In this document: positions 35,620 through 45,931 of the stretch, piece by piece
Position numbering within the stretch: position 1 is the stretch's first letter
Layout of the letters: the number at the start of each line of letters is the position of its first letter
Assembly: GCA_007026445.1 (NCBI GenBank)
Contig: VDMD01000014.1
Coordinates: 1-64,000, forward strand
Source of the DNA: Schizophyllum amplum
Lineage: Eukaryota; Basidiomycota; Agaricomycetes; Agaricales; Schizophyllaceae
DNA length: 64,000 nucleotides
Reading direction: 5' to 3'
Translations under genes and position numbers: made by a program
Notes under the pieces: generated by a model
The model's database searches: none
The model's input: the letters and a program-made list of their open reading frames with translations, nothing else
What the model was told of the DNA's origin: nothing

Positions 35620-36887
35620 CCGACTTCGAAGCTTGGTTCTCTGAGCCTATATCGGGCTGACCATACGCGAGCTGACCTGGGGTTCTTCCGATCGCACCTC
35701 ATGATTCGAGTAAGTCGACGCCCTCTGCCACATGCTTCGACTGATGCAGTTCTCAGACTACGAAGCTCATATATGTTGGATCGACTGCTGCGAAAGCGCA
35801 GGGTATCGAGTACAAAAAAGGTCTCGCCAAACCAGGTCAAACCGCGGCGCACGGAGTCAAGCAAGTGACCCCGCGCATGATTGCGTATATTGCACTTCAG
35901 GTAAGCGCTACCGCGCCCGGCGTACATTCACTAATATGTTCAAGATACGGCAGACATTGTCGTCTAGCGACGATTGGCGCAAGGAGGATGGCCACGTCGC
36001 AAAGGCGCATTTCTATCGAAAGGTGCTTGCTCACTTCCAGCCAAGACTCGCAGCCAACGACCCAGACGACGCAGAGGAAGACGATAGGTGGGGTCATCGA
36101 GAGACGGCCGCCGCGCCGCTCAGCGAGGAAGAGCAAGCGCTGATTGATGCACAAACGTGCGCCGACAACGCGAAGCTCTACGTATGGTATGAACGGTACG
36201 TTGTGCTCATGGCCGGCGAGCAAAAGTCACTTACGCGTACATTTCAGCCTTGTATTCGGTGGTTCTGCAGAGATGACTGCACCAAAGGGTCCGGCAGTCG
36301 CGAGACCAATATCCACTGCGGATGTCATTCAGCAACGCCGACTGCAGCAGCTACGCCGACAGCAGCAAGCACAGCCTCAGGACGACGAGCGTCGCCGTAC
36401 CCCAGCTCCTACGTCCCCACCCCACTCGGCAAGCGCCTCCTCGCCTGATCGTGACCCTCGCTTGCTTTTCTGGCAGTCCCCAGTCTCGCCTCATCGCAGC
36501 CCTCGAACGCCTCGCAACTCTTCTGTATCGCCTGCGTCACCTCGCCCAATTGTTGACCTCCGACGGCCCGCCGCCTCTCCTCTTTCTTCGATGCCCCCTC
36601 AGCAGTCTTCTCGCACGCTTATTGACACGGGCTCTCTTGAGCCAGATCATCGACTCCCTCGCCGCCCCGAAGCTTTGTCCGCCATTTCTTCGTCTAGTTG
36701 TCATGTGGAGAACCAGGCTCCGGGCGATGGGGCGACCGTTCTGTCTCCTCACCCGCCTCACCGTAGCTCGGAAACCGTCGAGCCCGCATCGCCAACGGCC
36801 AAGGGAAAGGGGAAGGGGAAGGGGAAGGGGAAGGCGACGATGAAGGAGGTGCCGTCCAGAATCCAGCCGCGCCGTGCCAAGAAGTAA
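35620..36887 (+). pseudogene. 5'-truncated DUF6698-like gene fragment with Pro-rich tail
   Basis: A splice-consistent chain can be read but has no ATG. It runs ADHTRADLGFFRSHLMIR (donor gtaagt at 35713), KLIYVGSTAAKAQGIEYKKG...GVKQVTPRMIAYIALQ (donor at about 35900), IRQTLSSSDDWRKEDG...KAHFYRKVLAHF (donor at about 36194), then LVFGGSAEMTAPKG and a long Pro/Ser/Gln-rich end with a Gly-Lys run (GKGKGKGKGK) to the stop at 36885-36887. The order VT-x-IAYIA-Q-IR-xLSSS, then FY..VL, resembles DUF6698 proteins of Agaricomycetes, from memory of that family. The missing N-terminal part abuts repeat R2, which suggests truncation when the R2/F-box copy arrived. It may instead be an intact gene with an unseen first exon. 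Confidence 0.45.
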
Positions 36888-37584
36888 CCATCTCGGTGCG
36901 TGTGCCTCATGCATAGCGCGCCTATACTCACAACGTCCCAGCTCTTTCGCCTCCTTGCTCACGCGTTCCTTGCTGATCCTCTGCTGTCCTCTGATTACTT
37001 GTCCTTTTGCTATCAAGTTCCCGTTTTGCTATATGTACGTTGAACTTGCTCGCCTCTGCTTCGTACCTGCTTCACTCGCTGTAGTCTCATATTTACGAAT
37101 GGAATGCATTGCTCATGAATTTCAAACCTCGCGTGATCAGCTAAACCTGGGCGATGTTGGGATATGTACCGCTACCTAAATTACCTCTACAGGCCAGTGA
37201 TACCTTGCTGACCTTGAGATGCCGTCACTACCCTGGCTGAACCCTGAGATGTCGCTCTACCACGTCCACCTCTGGAGGTCCCTCGAACCTTGGGATGTAC
37301 GACCTACCTCGGGATGTTCTGTGAACCTCTTCAAGGTAGTGGCTTACCTTCGGAGGAAAAATGCAAGTCATTCATGTCAGAAAGACCTAAGGTACCTTGA
37401 CGTACATGTGGGGGCCTCTTTAGGGTCCGGCGAAAAGTGTGATGCCGGGCAGTCGCTCCGTCCAGCCAGCAATGAACCTGTCGTACCCGCGAAGGAGGCT
37501 CTTTAGGCTCATGAGCGCGGGCTGAGGTACTGTCTCGTCCGCGCGACGCGCGTCAAGTCATCCACTTCCTTGTTGCGTTCAAAG
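36888..37584. other. Intergenic region
   Basis: Nothing supportable in 0.7 kb. The right end is the outer edge of the left arm of the MYND inverted duplication. Confidence 0.5.
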
Positions 37585-37656
37585 TTGAACCGCACGTCAA
37601 CATAACACGTGCCTTCAAGCATGATTTGAGCGTGACCTGAGCGTGACTTCCCAAAC

Positions 37657-37835
37657 CATGATGGCCGAATCGCGCTAGTCACCCATCTGACCTATGACCC
37701 CGTCAAGGATCAATGGATCAAGAGCATACTCAGCAGGCAACATCTCGCCCTCTATCGATGTTTTTGGGTGCAGTTGCTTCCGAGCGAGGATAGCGGTGCT
37801 GCTCCAACTGGTGTGGTTCGTTGGTTGTAGATCGG
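37657..37835 (+). pseudogene. H': internally deleted remnant of MYND gene H
   Basis: The start matches gene H (ATGATGGCCGAATCG at 37660), followed by the equivalents of its next codons (gtcacccatctgacctatg, ccgtcaaggatca). At about 37740-37755 the match jumps to the last codons of H (cgatgtttttggg, then gcagttgc) and ends with the equivalent of its stop (gttggttgtag, about 37830). More than 1.5 kb, including the helical domain, MYND exon and both introns, is missing. It cannot encode a family protein. The immediate 3' flank matches the G-H intergenic sequence inverted. Confidence 0.8.
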
Positions 37836-37886
37836 CAATGGGGAGCGGCTTTTGTAGAACCAGGTATCACACATATCGCTGCTATC

Positions 37887-39757
37887 CTACTCTGTTGCCC
37901 GCATCGGATGGAACTCGTGCTCTAGCGCATAACCTTGTACGGGATACCCCTCCGCGACGCTTTTCCCCGCCCGAGCCCGCAGCGCTGTCAAAGGCAAAAC
38001 CATAACCTGCACCAGAGCCATGCCTTGCGGACGCGTCACAGTCGCCGAAAACGTCAGCCAGGAGTCGTCCTGTCTGTCCCTCGGGAGCTCCAGTATCCAG
38101 AAGTCGTACCCTACCGGTAGCTCGCCGACGTTGACCTGCACATTATATTTGTGCGGTTTTGAACCAGAGGGAGTGATCTCTTGCGCGCGGATGACGCTTT
38201 GGAGCAACGTCTGCGCATGTGTATGAGTCCACGTCCTCACGTAGAAGGCGATGAAGTGTGCATCTTGAGGGGAGAGGTCGCCTGGATAGAGGGATAGTAT
38301 GTCACTGGCGTATGGAAGAAGTTGATAACTGCGTACCAATTTCTACTGTATGCACTCCATTGACGCAATTAGGCTTGTGGCTTGCCCAATCTGCTCGTTG
38401 ACATTCTTTCGAGCAGTAGGCCGCGCTGAAGCAGGGGCAGCGGCGAACGGCTACAGGCACAGCATCAATATTCGAATGACACTGCGATGGGAGTCAGGCA
38501 AGTATAAGACGCAGTAATATTTGGACTGACCTTGGTATACAGGCACTTCTCCTGACTCCAACGCTGCAGCAAATTCACACGTCTGCGGATCTCGTTGTCG
38601 TACGATGCCAATGTGTTCGGCCCCTTGAACGTCGCACCAACGAAGCTGAGGGCTTCCCCACCCTTCAGAAACTCGCGTAGGACGCGTACATGGTACGCCT
38701 TCCTAGTCACAATATGCAGCGCATGCGCGACCAGGATATCATCGCTCTTCTTCGCATCGAGAGCAATCATAATCGGTAGCACGCCCGCGCGCAGTGACCA
38801 AGCAAGCGATCGTCCGTCATCGCACGTCGCCCATATGCTCGAAAGGATAGAGCACAACATGCGTGCGGGTCCGTTGCCTCGTCCGCCAGGCATGTCGCGC
38901 AAGTAGTGAATGAGATCGACGAACCCGCATACGATGTCCTTGGGGTATCTGTGCATAACGAGCTGCAATGTGACGAACTCGCTGATCGGTATGAATGGTT
39001 CGCTGATTTTCTCGAGCAACTTGTCTGAGCGCAGAGTGGCGATAGCGTCGGCGAGTAGACGCGCCTGGACGAGCATCTTGCGATATAGCTTGTGCGGCCG
39101 ATGTCCGACAGCCGCCAGTGCAGCAGGTATGCAGTGAGGAGCCTTGTAGTAGCCCGCGACGGCTTGCACGCGGTCGGAGAACGGCTGCGCCTTCGCAATC
39201 TCCGTCATGAACGACCTCTTTGGTACGACATACATTGACCGGTCGACTGTGTGGGCTAAGTACGACAAGCAATGATATACGTCCGTACCCGGAGTGACAT
39301 ACTCGTCCAGGCGCAACCACAGCAGGAAAAGTAGCTCGTATAGCCGAGGGGTTTCCTTGCAAAGCTGGAACGCGGGCGTATCCGTTCGGAAGAGTTCGTT
39401 GAGAATATCGCAGAGCGCCTGCAGCGGTACGCGTTCCATTCGCTCTGTGCCGACGTGGTGCACCGGATGAAGAAAGTCGATCCAGAGTACGAGGGTGGGC
39501 CATATGGAGCGCACGCAGCGATCTATGTCTGGTACGATCAGACCTTCTTCCTGATCGCGAAATCCCATGACCCCTTGGAGGCTTTCTAGATTCGATATTG
39601 CATGACGAACTTGCAGCGACCGCAGGCTCCAGTGCTCGCTATCCAGCGCGAAGGGGTCGAGGCGCAGGTATGCATACGTAGTCGATAGGCGCAGCGTCTC
39701 CCCGAGTCTCCTCAGAACATCCCGGTCCGAGAGCTCTGCAATACTTCTGACGGGCAT
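37887..39757 (-). CDS. MYND-finger protein D
   Basis: Three exons in phase (39757-38531, 38481-38337, 38281-37887) give 588 residues. It is a close paralog of gene G in the right arm, with the majority of residues identical by eye and introns in the same places. Signatures: LDPFALDSEHW, VLWIDFLHPVHH, PRLYELLFLLWLRLDEY, DGRSLAWSLRAGVLPIM. The MYND exon reads C-H-S-N...RRCPCFSAAYCSKECQRADW, H, C. Exon 3 opens GDLSPQDAHFIAFYVRTW. It is divergently transcribed from E across 203 bp. The frame is intact, with no premature stop, so it is probably functional. Confidence 0.87.
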
Positions 39758-39960
39758 AGTACGCGGATGTTCGTCAAGAACTATGCTTTATGGTGTGTGG
39801 CGAATGGGAAGACAATGAAGTTCGTGGCCGCCGCGTGCGAACACGTGCCAATCGCCGATTGCCGGACGACGCGTGTCACTTGTGAACAGCATGTGACCGT
39901 CGATCGAACTTGTTTCTCGCTTGTTTCTGACGTTCGCCACCAGTCTGAGCACCCTCCACC
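39758..39960. promoter_or_regulatory. Shared divergent promoter of D and E
   Basis: This 203-bp interval lies between two ATGs reading outward. Blocks are conserved with the F/G interval (47770-47961, inverted): gatcga-ggtcaca, cacaagtgaca and cggcaatcggcga. Conservation of short blocks within otherwise diverged spacer suggests binding sites (inference). Confidence 0.5.
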
Positions 39961-41793
39961 ATGCCCTCTGCGGAGAAAACCCACGTACTGTGCGTGCTTG
40001 CTAAGAAACTTAGGGGTCTCGACGTTGCATCGAAAGATGCAAACAATATTCGCAACAAAATAAAGCAGGCCTTCAACAGTCAAAGACGTCCCTCGCCGAC
40101 CTCAAGATCGATTCATTTGCTCTTGACAGCAGCCACTGGGATCTACGCTCAACGGCTGTCAATAGAGCGCTGACGAACCTGGAAGCCGTCGAAGAAGTGC
40201 TCGTTATACCGGAAGCGCATTTCGAGCTCTTGCTTCAACCCGTCCTGAACTGTGTACGCGATCTTTGGCCCTCAATCGTATCCTGGCTCGACTTCTTCCA
40301 TCCTATGCACCACAACGGAACGCAGAGGATGCGACGGACGCCGCTCGAGACCGTCACTCGCCTCGTCAGTTCCCTTTTCACTCTGAAGGGATCCTTACCC
40401 GACCTCTTCGCTGACACGCCGCGGATATACCGACTGCTCTTCGACCTCTTGGTTCGGTTCGATGTCTACTGCGATATGCCGCACATGAACAGTACACTGC
40501 ATGCGTGCGTCGGGCGCTTAGGGTACGCCGTGCTGGGCTACGCTCTATGGACACCAAACAAGGACCTGGACGGCTGCGTGAAGATGCAAATAGAGAAAAG
40601 GACGGATGACTTGGACGCGTTGCATGCGCTTCTTGATGTCGTGCGTCATCGACGGCGCTTCCTCTACCGGCAGATCGCCCGTCAGGCTCATATTCTAATG
40701 AGACTCTCTGTGCGCGGGAGCGCCATACGCGACGACATCATCCTGCAGAATCAGCTTTCAATACTCAGCTCACTGTCGGAGCGCCTCTTACCGATACCCC
40801 ACTACCCTCGCGAGGTTGTGTTGCGCCTTGTACAGATCACGCAGGAGCTTCTGACCGTCACTGGCGGGCCCTCGATTGCGCTCACGGCCATTACAGCGCT
40901 GCATGCCATGTGGCGGTCGTCGGGTGATAGACGCTCGCTAGTCTGGTCGCTCCGGGCTGGCGTTCTCCCTGCCATTCTCACTTTGCGGGGAGTCCAGCCG
41001 ATACGGCATGCTGCGAACTCGCTGGGTACTATCTCGCTGGAGGCGATGTCGGTAGACGTTTTACGCGCCCTGGACTCTAGTGGTCGAGCGCTGGATATAG
41101 CGGGCGGCCTCCTAGGCCTTGACGACAAACCCCTCGACAAGAAGATACAGGCGGAGGTCAACCAAAACTTGCGCGACCGGATCGCCCTGATTCGTTCACT
41201 GTATAAGAAGACGTGCGCGTATGGTCAGGTGAGTCGCGCAACCGAGTCATTGTCGGAGACACTAACATGACTGTCCAACAGTGCACCTCGACCGTCGAGC
41301 AGGCACGCGCCACCCTTCGACGCCGCTCCTGCCAAACGGTCTGCTATTGCTGCAAGCAATGCCAGCGCCGCGATTGGCTTACACATTGGAGAGCATGCCG
41401 AGAAAACCGAGTTATCGGGACAGTCGGTGCGCCTTTATCCCGCAATATCTAGCGGTCGACTTTGTCTGACGTTCTCACAGGCGATATCACCCCTCTCGAC
41501 GCGCACTTCCTCATGCTCTGCGGTCGCGCGCGCCTGCGAAGCATCGTGCCGATGTTCTCGCTGAGATATCGCGTCTGCCTGTTGCTATACCGGATGTGCC
41601 GCTCTGCTTTCACGTTGGTCTTGAGTTCAGCGTGATACCGCCCGTCATCGCAGAGGTGCGCGTGATGGGCGCTTCAGATACCCCAGAGGCGATGGTGAGT
41701 GTGACGGCTCTCCTGCATGCAGCGGCGGTGAGGGCGACGTATATACCGGTCCGGATGCTTGCAGCTTTTCGAAGCACTACGATACATGATTGA
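39961..41793 (+). pseudogene. E: decayed MYND-finger gene, paralog of F
   Basis: The ATG at 39961 (MPSAEKTHVLCVLAKKLR) aligns with F. A 1-nt deletion at about 40088 breaks the frame; the correct frame resumes in SLADL and then reads well to 41228. The MYND exon (41282-41426) keeps QTVCYCCKQCQRRDW, but the second zinc Cys pair is damaged: the codon at 41324-41326 is Arg (CGC) where F has Cys. The conserved Trp of the DLW motif is Leu. Exon 3 starts at 41481 (GDITPLDAHFLMLCGR) and has another 1-nt deletion at about 41550; its original frame resumes to 41793, past the position of the F stop. Three independent lesions make function unlikely. Confidence 0.85.
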
Positions 41794-42845
41794 ACAGTGA
41801 GTACGAGTGCTGGCGTCAGCAGTGATAAGCTGCAGCAAGCCCCATAACCAGGCCCTCGAGAGGCCATTTCAATGTCGGGAGAACCGAACAGACGATATCG
41901 TGTGAGAGCCAGTCTGCGAGGGAGGAAAGGGGAATGGGACGGTGTGGCCGTTGAGACTGGTGTTTGTATGCGGCCGGGGAGCCACGTGTCCGACCGGTGC
42001 CGGCTGATGCTATTGTTCCCCTGTTGTTCCCTCTTTCGTTCGTTCTTTTGTTCCTTCGTGAAGGATACTGCGTATGTCCAATCACGCGTACCGGGCGCGC
42101 GTTCGCCCGTCTTTCCCGTTCTCAACTTGACTCGGCCTGGGAGTCGAGGAGCTGCTATGCTCACAGTCGTCAAAGCCCGAGACGTCCTAGACGATCAGCA
42201 GTCGCGCATACGCCCCGACTACATACCTGCCCAAGCAAGGACATAGTCCTGCCGATGAGAAAGGCTTGCGGACCGTCTCCAAGGTGTGTAAGATGAAACA
42301 CTGAGTCGCGTGCCCAACTGAGTGTTCCAAGCTCATGTACCTTTGGAAGTCACGAAACCTCGTCCTCAAACGCAAGGAATTTCCTCCTCATTATGCGTAG
42401 ACGAATGATCGCGACACTTCGCTTCCGCTGCCCTCATCTCCTCTACGACCTTGTAGGCCCGGTTCCGTGCGAGGAGACTCATCGTAGACGGGCATGAAGT
42501 ACGTCTCCCCATCGCGAATGAATTCATCTTCCTTATGCTGACAAGATTTTAAGTGCGGTACAACATGCCTGGATGTACTTTCTTGTCCATACGCACCCTC
42601 TGCACTATCGAAGCTCCCCGCAATACCACCCGAAAAAAAAACACGAAGCGGTTCAACAAGACCTGCAACCCGCGTGGTAGCCAATAACCTTTCCGTCGGC
42701 CCAAGCGTGTTCGACAGCTGTCAAAGTCAAAGCACGTCGCCCCGCTTCCCTCGAGTTCTGATATCCTCCTTGTCTCCCACCGTCAACTCGCCCGCCGCCG
42801 TTGTGCACAGCGGTCAACCCATCTTCGTCGACGCCTGCCACGACC
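41794..42845. other. Spacer between arm E and the membrane-protein gene
   Basis: It holds the partial element R5 (41825-42045). Beyond that I find no gene. A run of eight A residues (about 42634) and the presumed promoter of the gene at 42846 lie at the right end. Confidence 0.5.
41825..42045 (+). repeat. R5: orphan partial copy of the promoter-associated element
   Basis: It matches the right part of the R elements: tcgagaggccat, then gatatcgtgtgagagccag, gcgagggaggaaaggggaat, followed by a ccacgtgtccgaccggtg block like that after R1 and R4. The left two thirds, including the hairpin, are absent. The TATA-like box is not preserved and no F-box gene follows. It starts about 50 bp inside the inner end of the left MYND arm. 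Confidence 0.75.
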
Positions 42846-45480
42846 ATGGCGTCCACCACCGCGCACGACGCAGTCCCAGCGCTCACCGCCATTGGGCCCG
42901 ACCAGCGCACCGACTCTGAGCAAACCGTGGACTCGCCTTTCGCGTCCGGCCTCAACACGCCCGCGGATGTCAATGGACAGGAGAATCCGTTCGACTATGC
43001 CCACAAGAAGCTGTTCGCCGAGGACAACGCGCGGTATGGCGAGTTCAGTAACCCCGGAGAACAAGACGACGACGAGGCGGCGAAGAAGAAGGCGCAGCGC
43101 GAGACGCACGAGAAGACGATTCAGCGGCTCGATGACGGCGCGCACACCACGCCCCGAGCGCGCATGCCCTCGCTCAACGAGGCCGCCCTCAGGGCGCTGC
43201 ATATGGAGAGGGTGCGTCGTGTGCCGTCGTTTTCGAACGCCAGACTGACTATATGCGCGCCAGGCCGAGTCCAACCTCACAGGCAGTCCGGACATGGACT
43301 CGCCATTACTGGCCGAAGAGCGTCCCACCATATATAGCATGCCGAACGCGTCCATCTCCCCTGCACTTCCCGCCGAGGCCATGCAAGCTACAGACCCCAC
43401 CCAGGCCGCGGCAAATACGGCTGCGACGACGGACATGTCAGTCATATCCTCCACCACTGCAGTCTACGCGGGCGATGACGAGGTATGTTCTCCTTTTTGC
43501 ACCCGTGCGGAGATGCAGTCCTCGCTCGTGCGGAGATGCAGTCTTCTCTCGCGAGTGTCTCTTTAGTAAGCGTCATGCTGACCCCAATACCAGATAGACA
43601 ACGACGCGTTTGCGGACCCCTTCTCGGACGTGCATGAATATGTGGAGGAGGGCGATTCCATCCTCGATGGAGCAGATACGAACGTCGACAATATCCTCGC
43701 GGACTCCATCCTCGGCGCAGCGGGCGCGAACCTCGGCGCAGCGAGCGCGAATCACGACAATATCCTCGCGGACTCGATCCTTGGCGGCGAAGTCACCCAG
43801 AAGCCTGCCGATGCGACAGTCGAGGAGACGGACGATCCGTTTATCGCCAGCGTGAACACGGGCGCGGCGTTCTCGCTGCCAGCGGTGGACTCGTTGCCAG
43901 CGGCGGACTCGCGCGCTACTCTACCCGACATGGACTCCCTAGACTTCATCTCCTCGCTCGGCGTGGTCGCGCCTGCATCGTCGTTGGCCGATATGGCTGC
44001 TGTGGCGGAGTCGGAGTCGGCGTTTATTCATGCTGGGAGGGTTGGAGACGGGGAGAATGCTGGGGACGGGGAGAGTGCTGGAGGTAGGGCGAAGTCGGCT
44101 GCAGGGGGACGCGATGGTCGCGCTGATGGTGTCGAAGCCGCTGTTGCCCGCGATGCCACATATCATGATGTTGCCGCCACCGCCAGCGACGTGCGCAACG
44201 TCGACAACGTGCTCGACGCCGACCTCGGCCTCGACTACGACGATTACGACTACGCCATGGACTACGACGTCACGCCGCTTCCCGCTTCCGCCGACTGGGT
44301 TGCCCTGTCCGCGCTGTCCACGGGCGACATCCAGACGTTCATGCATCACCTCCCTGCCCTTGCGCGCTACATCGCGCTCGGCATGCTCAAGGCCGTGCTC
44401 TTCTTGCCCTGGTGTGTGGCGGTGGGCGGGGTGATTGTACTGCGCCCGGAGTGGTTGGAGGTGGTGGCGTTCGGGGCGCCGGAGGGGGGCGACAGGGCTG
44501 GCGTCGCGGTGAAGGAGGACGTCGGCGGCGACAAGACTGCGGAGGATGACGACTTGCTGACCGCGGGTGCCTCGGATGACGCGGATGCCCCGGACAATAT
44601 GGGTGCCCTGGCTAATGCGGGTGCCCTGGCCAGTACGGGTGCCCTGGCTAATGCGGGTTCCCTGCCTAATGCGGGTTCCCTGCCTAATGCGGGTTCCCTG
44701 GCCAGTACGGCTGCTCTAGCCGATGCAGGTGCTGTGGACGCGGTATTCAGCGAAGCCGTGGATGGAGAGGGGACGGCCGACGAAGAAGGAGAAGCGTCCT
44801 TCTGGAGCTGCGAATCGGTCGCAGGGTCCAGGATGCCGTCGGAGGGTCCTTCCGTTCCGCCCACCGGGTCTACGTCGATGCACTCCGCTGGTCTCGATGC
44901 ACCCCTGCCTTTTGGTCTCGACACCTTGGCCAACCTCGCTCTCCCCATCAACCTCGCTCTCCGCACCCACCTCGGTCTCCGCACCCACCTCGGTCTCTAC
45001 CCCTACGTCCCGCGCGGCATCCACCGCCTAGCGCACTGGGCGCAGTTCGCGGTGCCGCATGTGGCGATCTTTGCCGCGTTTTTGGCGTGGGTGGTTTATA
45101 TGGATGCGTTGGTGGGTGCTGTGGTGCTGGGTGGGGTTGGGGCTGGGGCGGTGATTGGAGGTGTGGGCGTGGGGGGTGTTCACGGACAGGTTGCGAATGG
45201 GAGACGGGGTGGGAGTGCGGCACGGGGCGAGGGAGCCGCACGGGGCGAGGGAGCAGGACGCGGTGGAGCAGCGAACGTTGGAGATGACGATTCGAACGTA
45301 CAAGAGGATAGCGCGACGGACGACGAGCAAGCTTCTCTACCCGCGGGCTTGGACGACGGTAAGCCGCGCGTTGGGATGGATGATCGGGAGACGGTGCGCG
45401 TGGTGCTGGGCGCGTATCTGACTGGTGGGAGCTTGCCTGCGCTGAAGAGGATGGCGGATGGAGGGTTTGTGTGGGCATAA
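42846..45480 (+). CDS. Acidic protein with two predicted membrane segments
   Basis: Three exons in phase (42846-43211, 43264-43482, 43594-45480) give 823 residues. I do not recognise it. The first half is acidic and disordered (DNILADSILG appears twice). A hydrophobic region at about 44350-44460 (AVLFLPWCVAVGGVIVL) follows HLPALARYIALGML. A six-residue repeat of the GALANA type spans about 44590-44720. A second hydrophobic region at about 45050-45170 (VAIFAAFLAWVVYMDALVG) runs into a Gly/Val-rich stretch. The C-terminus (VRVVLGAYLTGG) is more ordered. It is the only gene in the spacer of the MYND palindrome and seems unrelated to the flanking families. Membrane location is inferred from hydropathy by eye. 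Confidence 0.7.
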
Positions 45481-45924
45481 GCGACGGCAAGCGGGGAAGA
45501 GGAAATCGAAGTCAAGTTCTATGCCCAGATGTTTCTTGATGCTTGTATCATTCGTGTATAACATGTTTGTGTGGTCGTCTCACTGTAGGGCGAATATTTT
45601 CAGAAGTACTAGTGTAGATATCGCCCGACCCTTGTTTCTCTGCTGAGGGACACTCGAGCCTGACTCAAAGGGGAAGAAGAGATTGATCAGGTGGAAGTTG
45701 CATGATATACATGTGACTGTTCGGGGTAGCCTCGACTCTCGGTTGGCGCTTGTCCCTAATCGAGTACAGGAGGGCAGTTCGCTTTCGCTCTCCTTTCGCG
45801 GCGACGGTCAACCCAAGTTTATCAACCTCGCCTCCTCAATTGAACGCATCAGCCCCAACGTGCCGCTCCGCCGTCTTGCAGATCAGGCGCCATGCATGAA
45901 AATCGTCGCAACTCGTCATTCAAG
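45481..45924. other. Spacer between the membrane-protein gene and arm F
   Basis: About 0.44 kb with no supportable feature; it contains the 3' flank of the gene ending at 45480. Confidence 0.5.
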
Positions 45925-45931
45925 CAGAGGT

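Larger units (their letters stand above)
37585..41775 (+). repeat. Left arm of an inverted segmental duplication (H'-D-E)
   Basis: This arm matches the reverse complement of 45925-51920. From outside in it contains the upstream region of H (gcacgt, then aagcatgatttgagcgtgac, at about 37590-37640), the H' remnant, gene D (paralog of G), the divergent promoter, and pseudogene E (paralog of F). Similarity fades at about 37585 outside and just after the last codons of E/F inside. The arm is shorter than its partner mainly because H' has lost most of its body. Confidence 0.85.
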
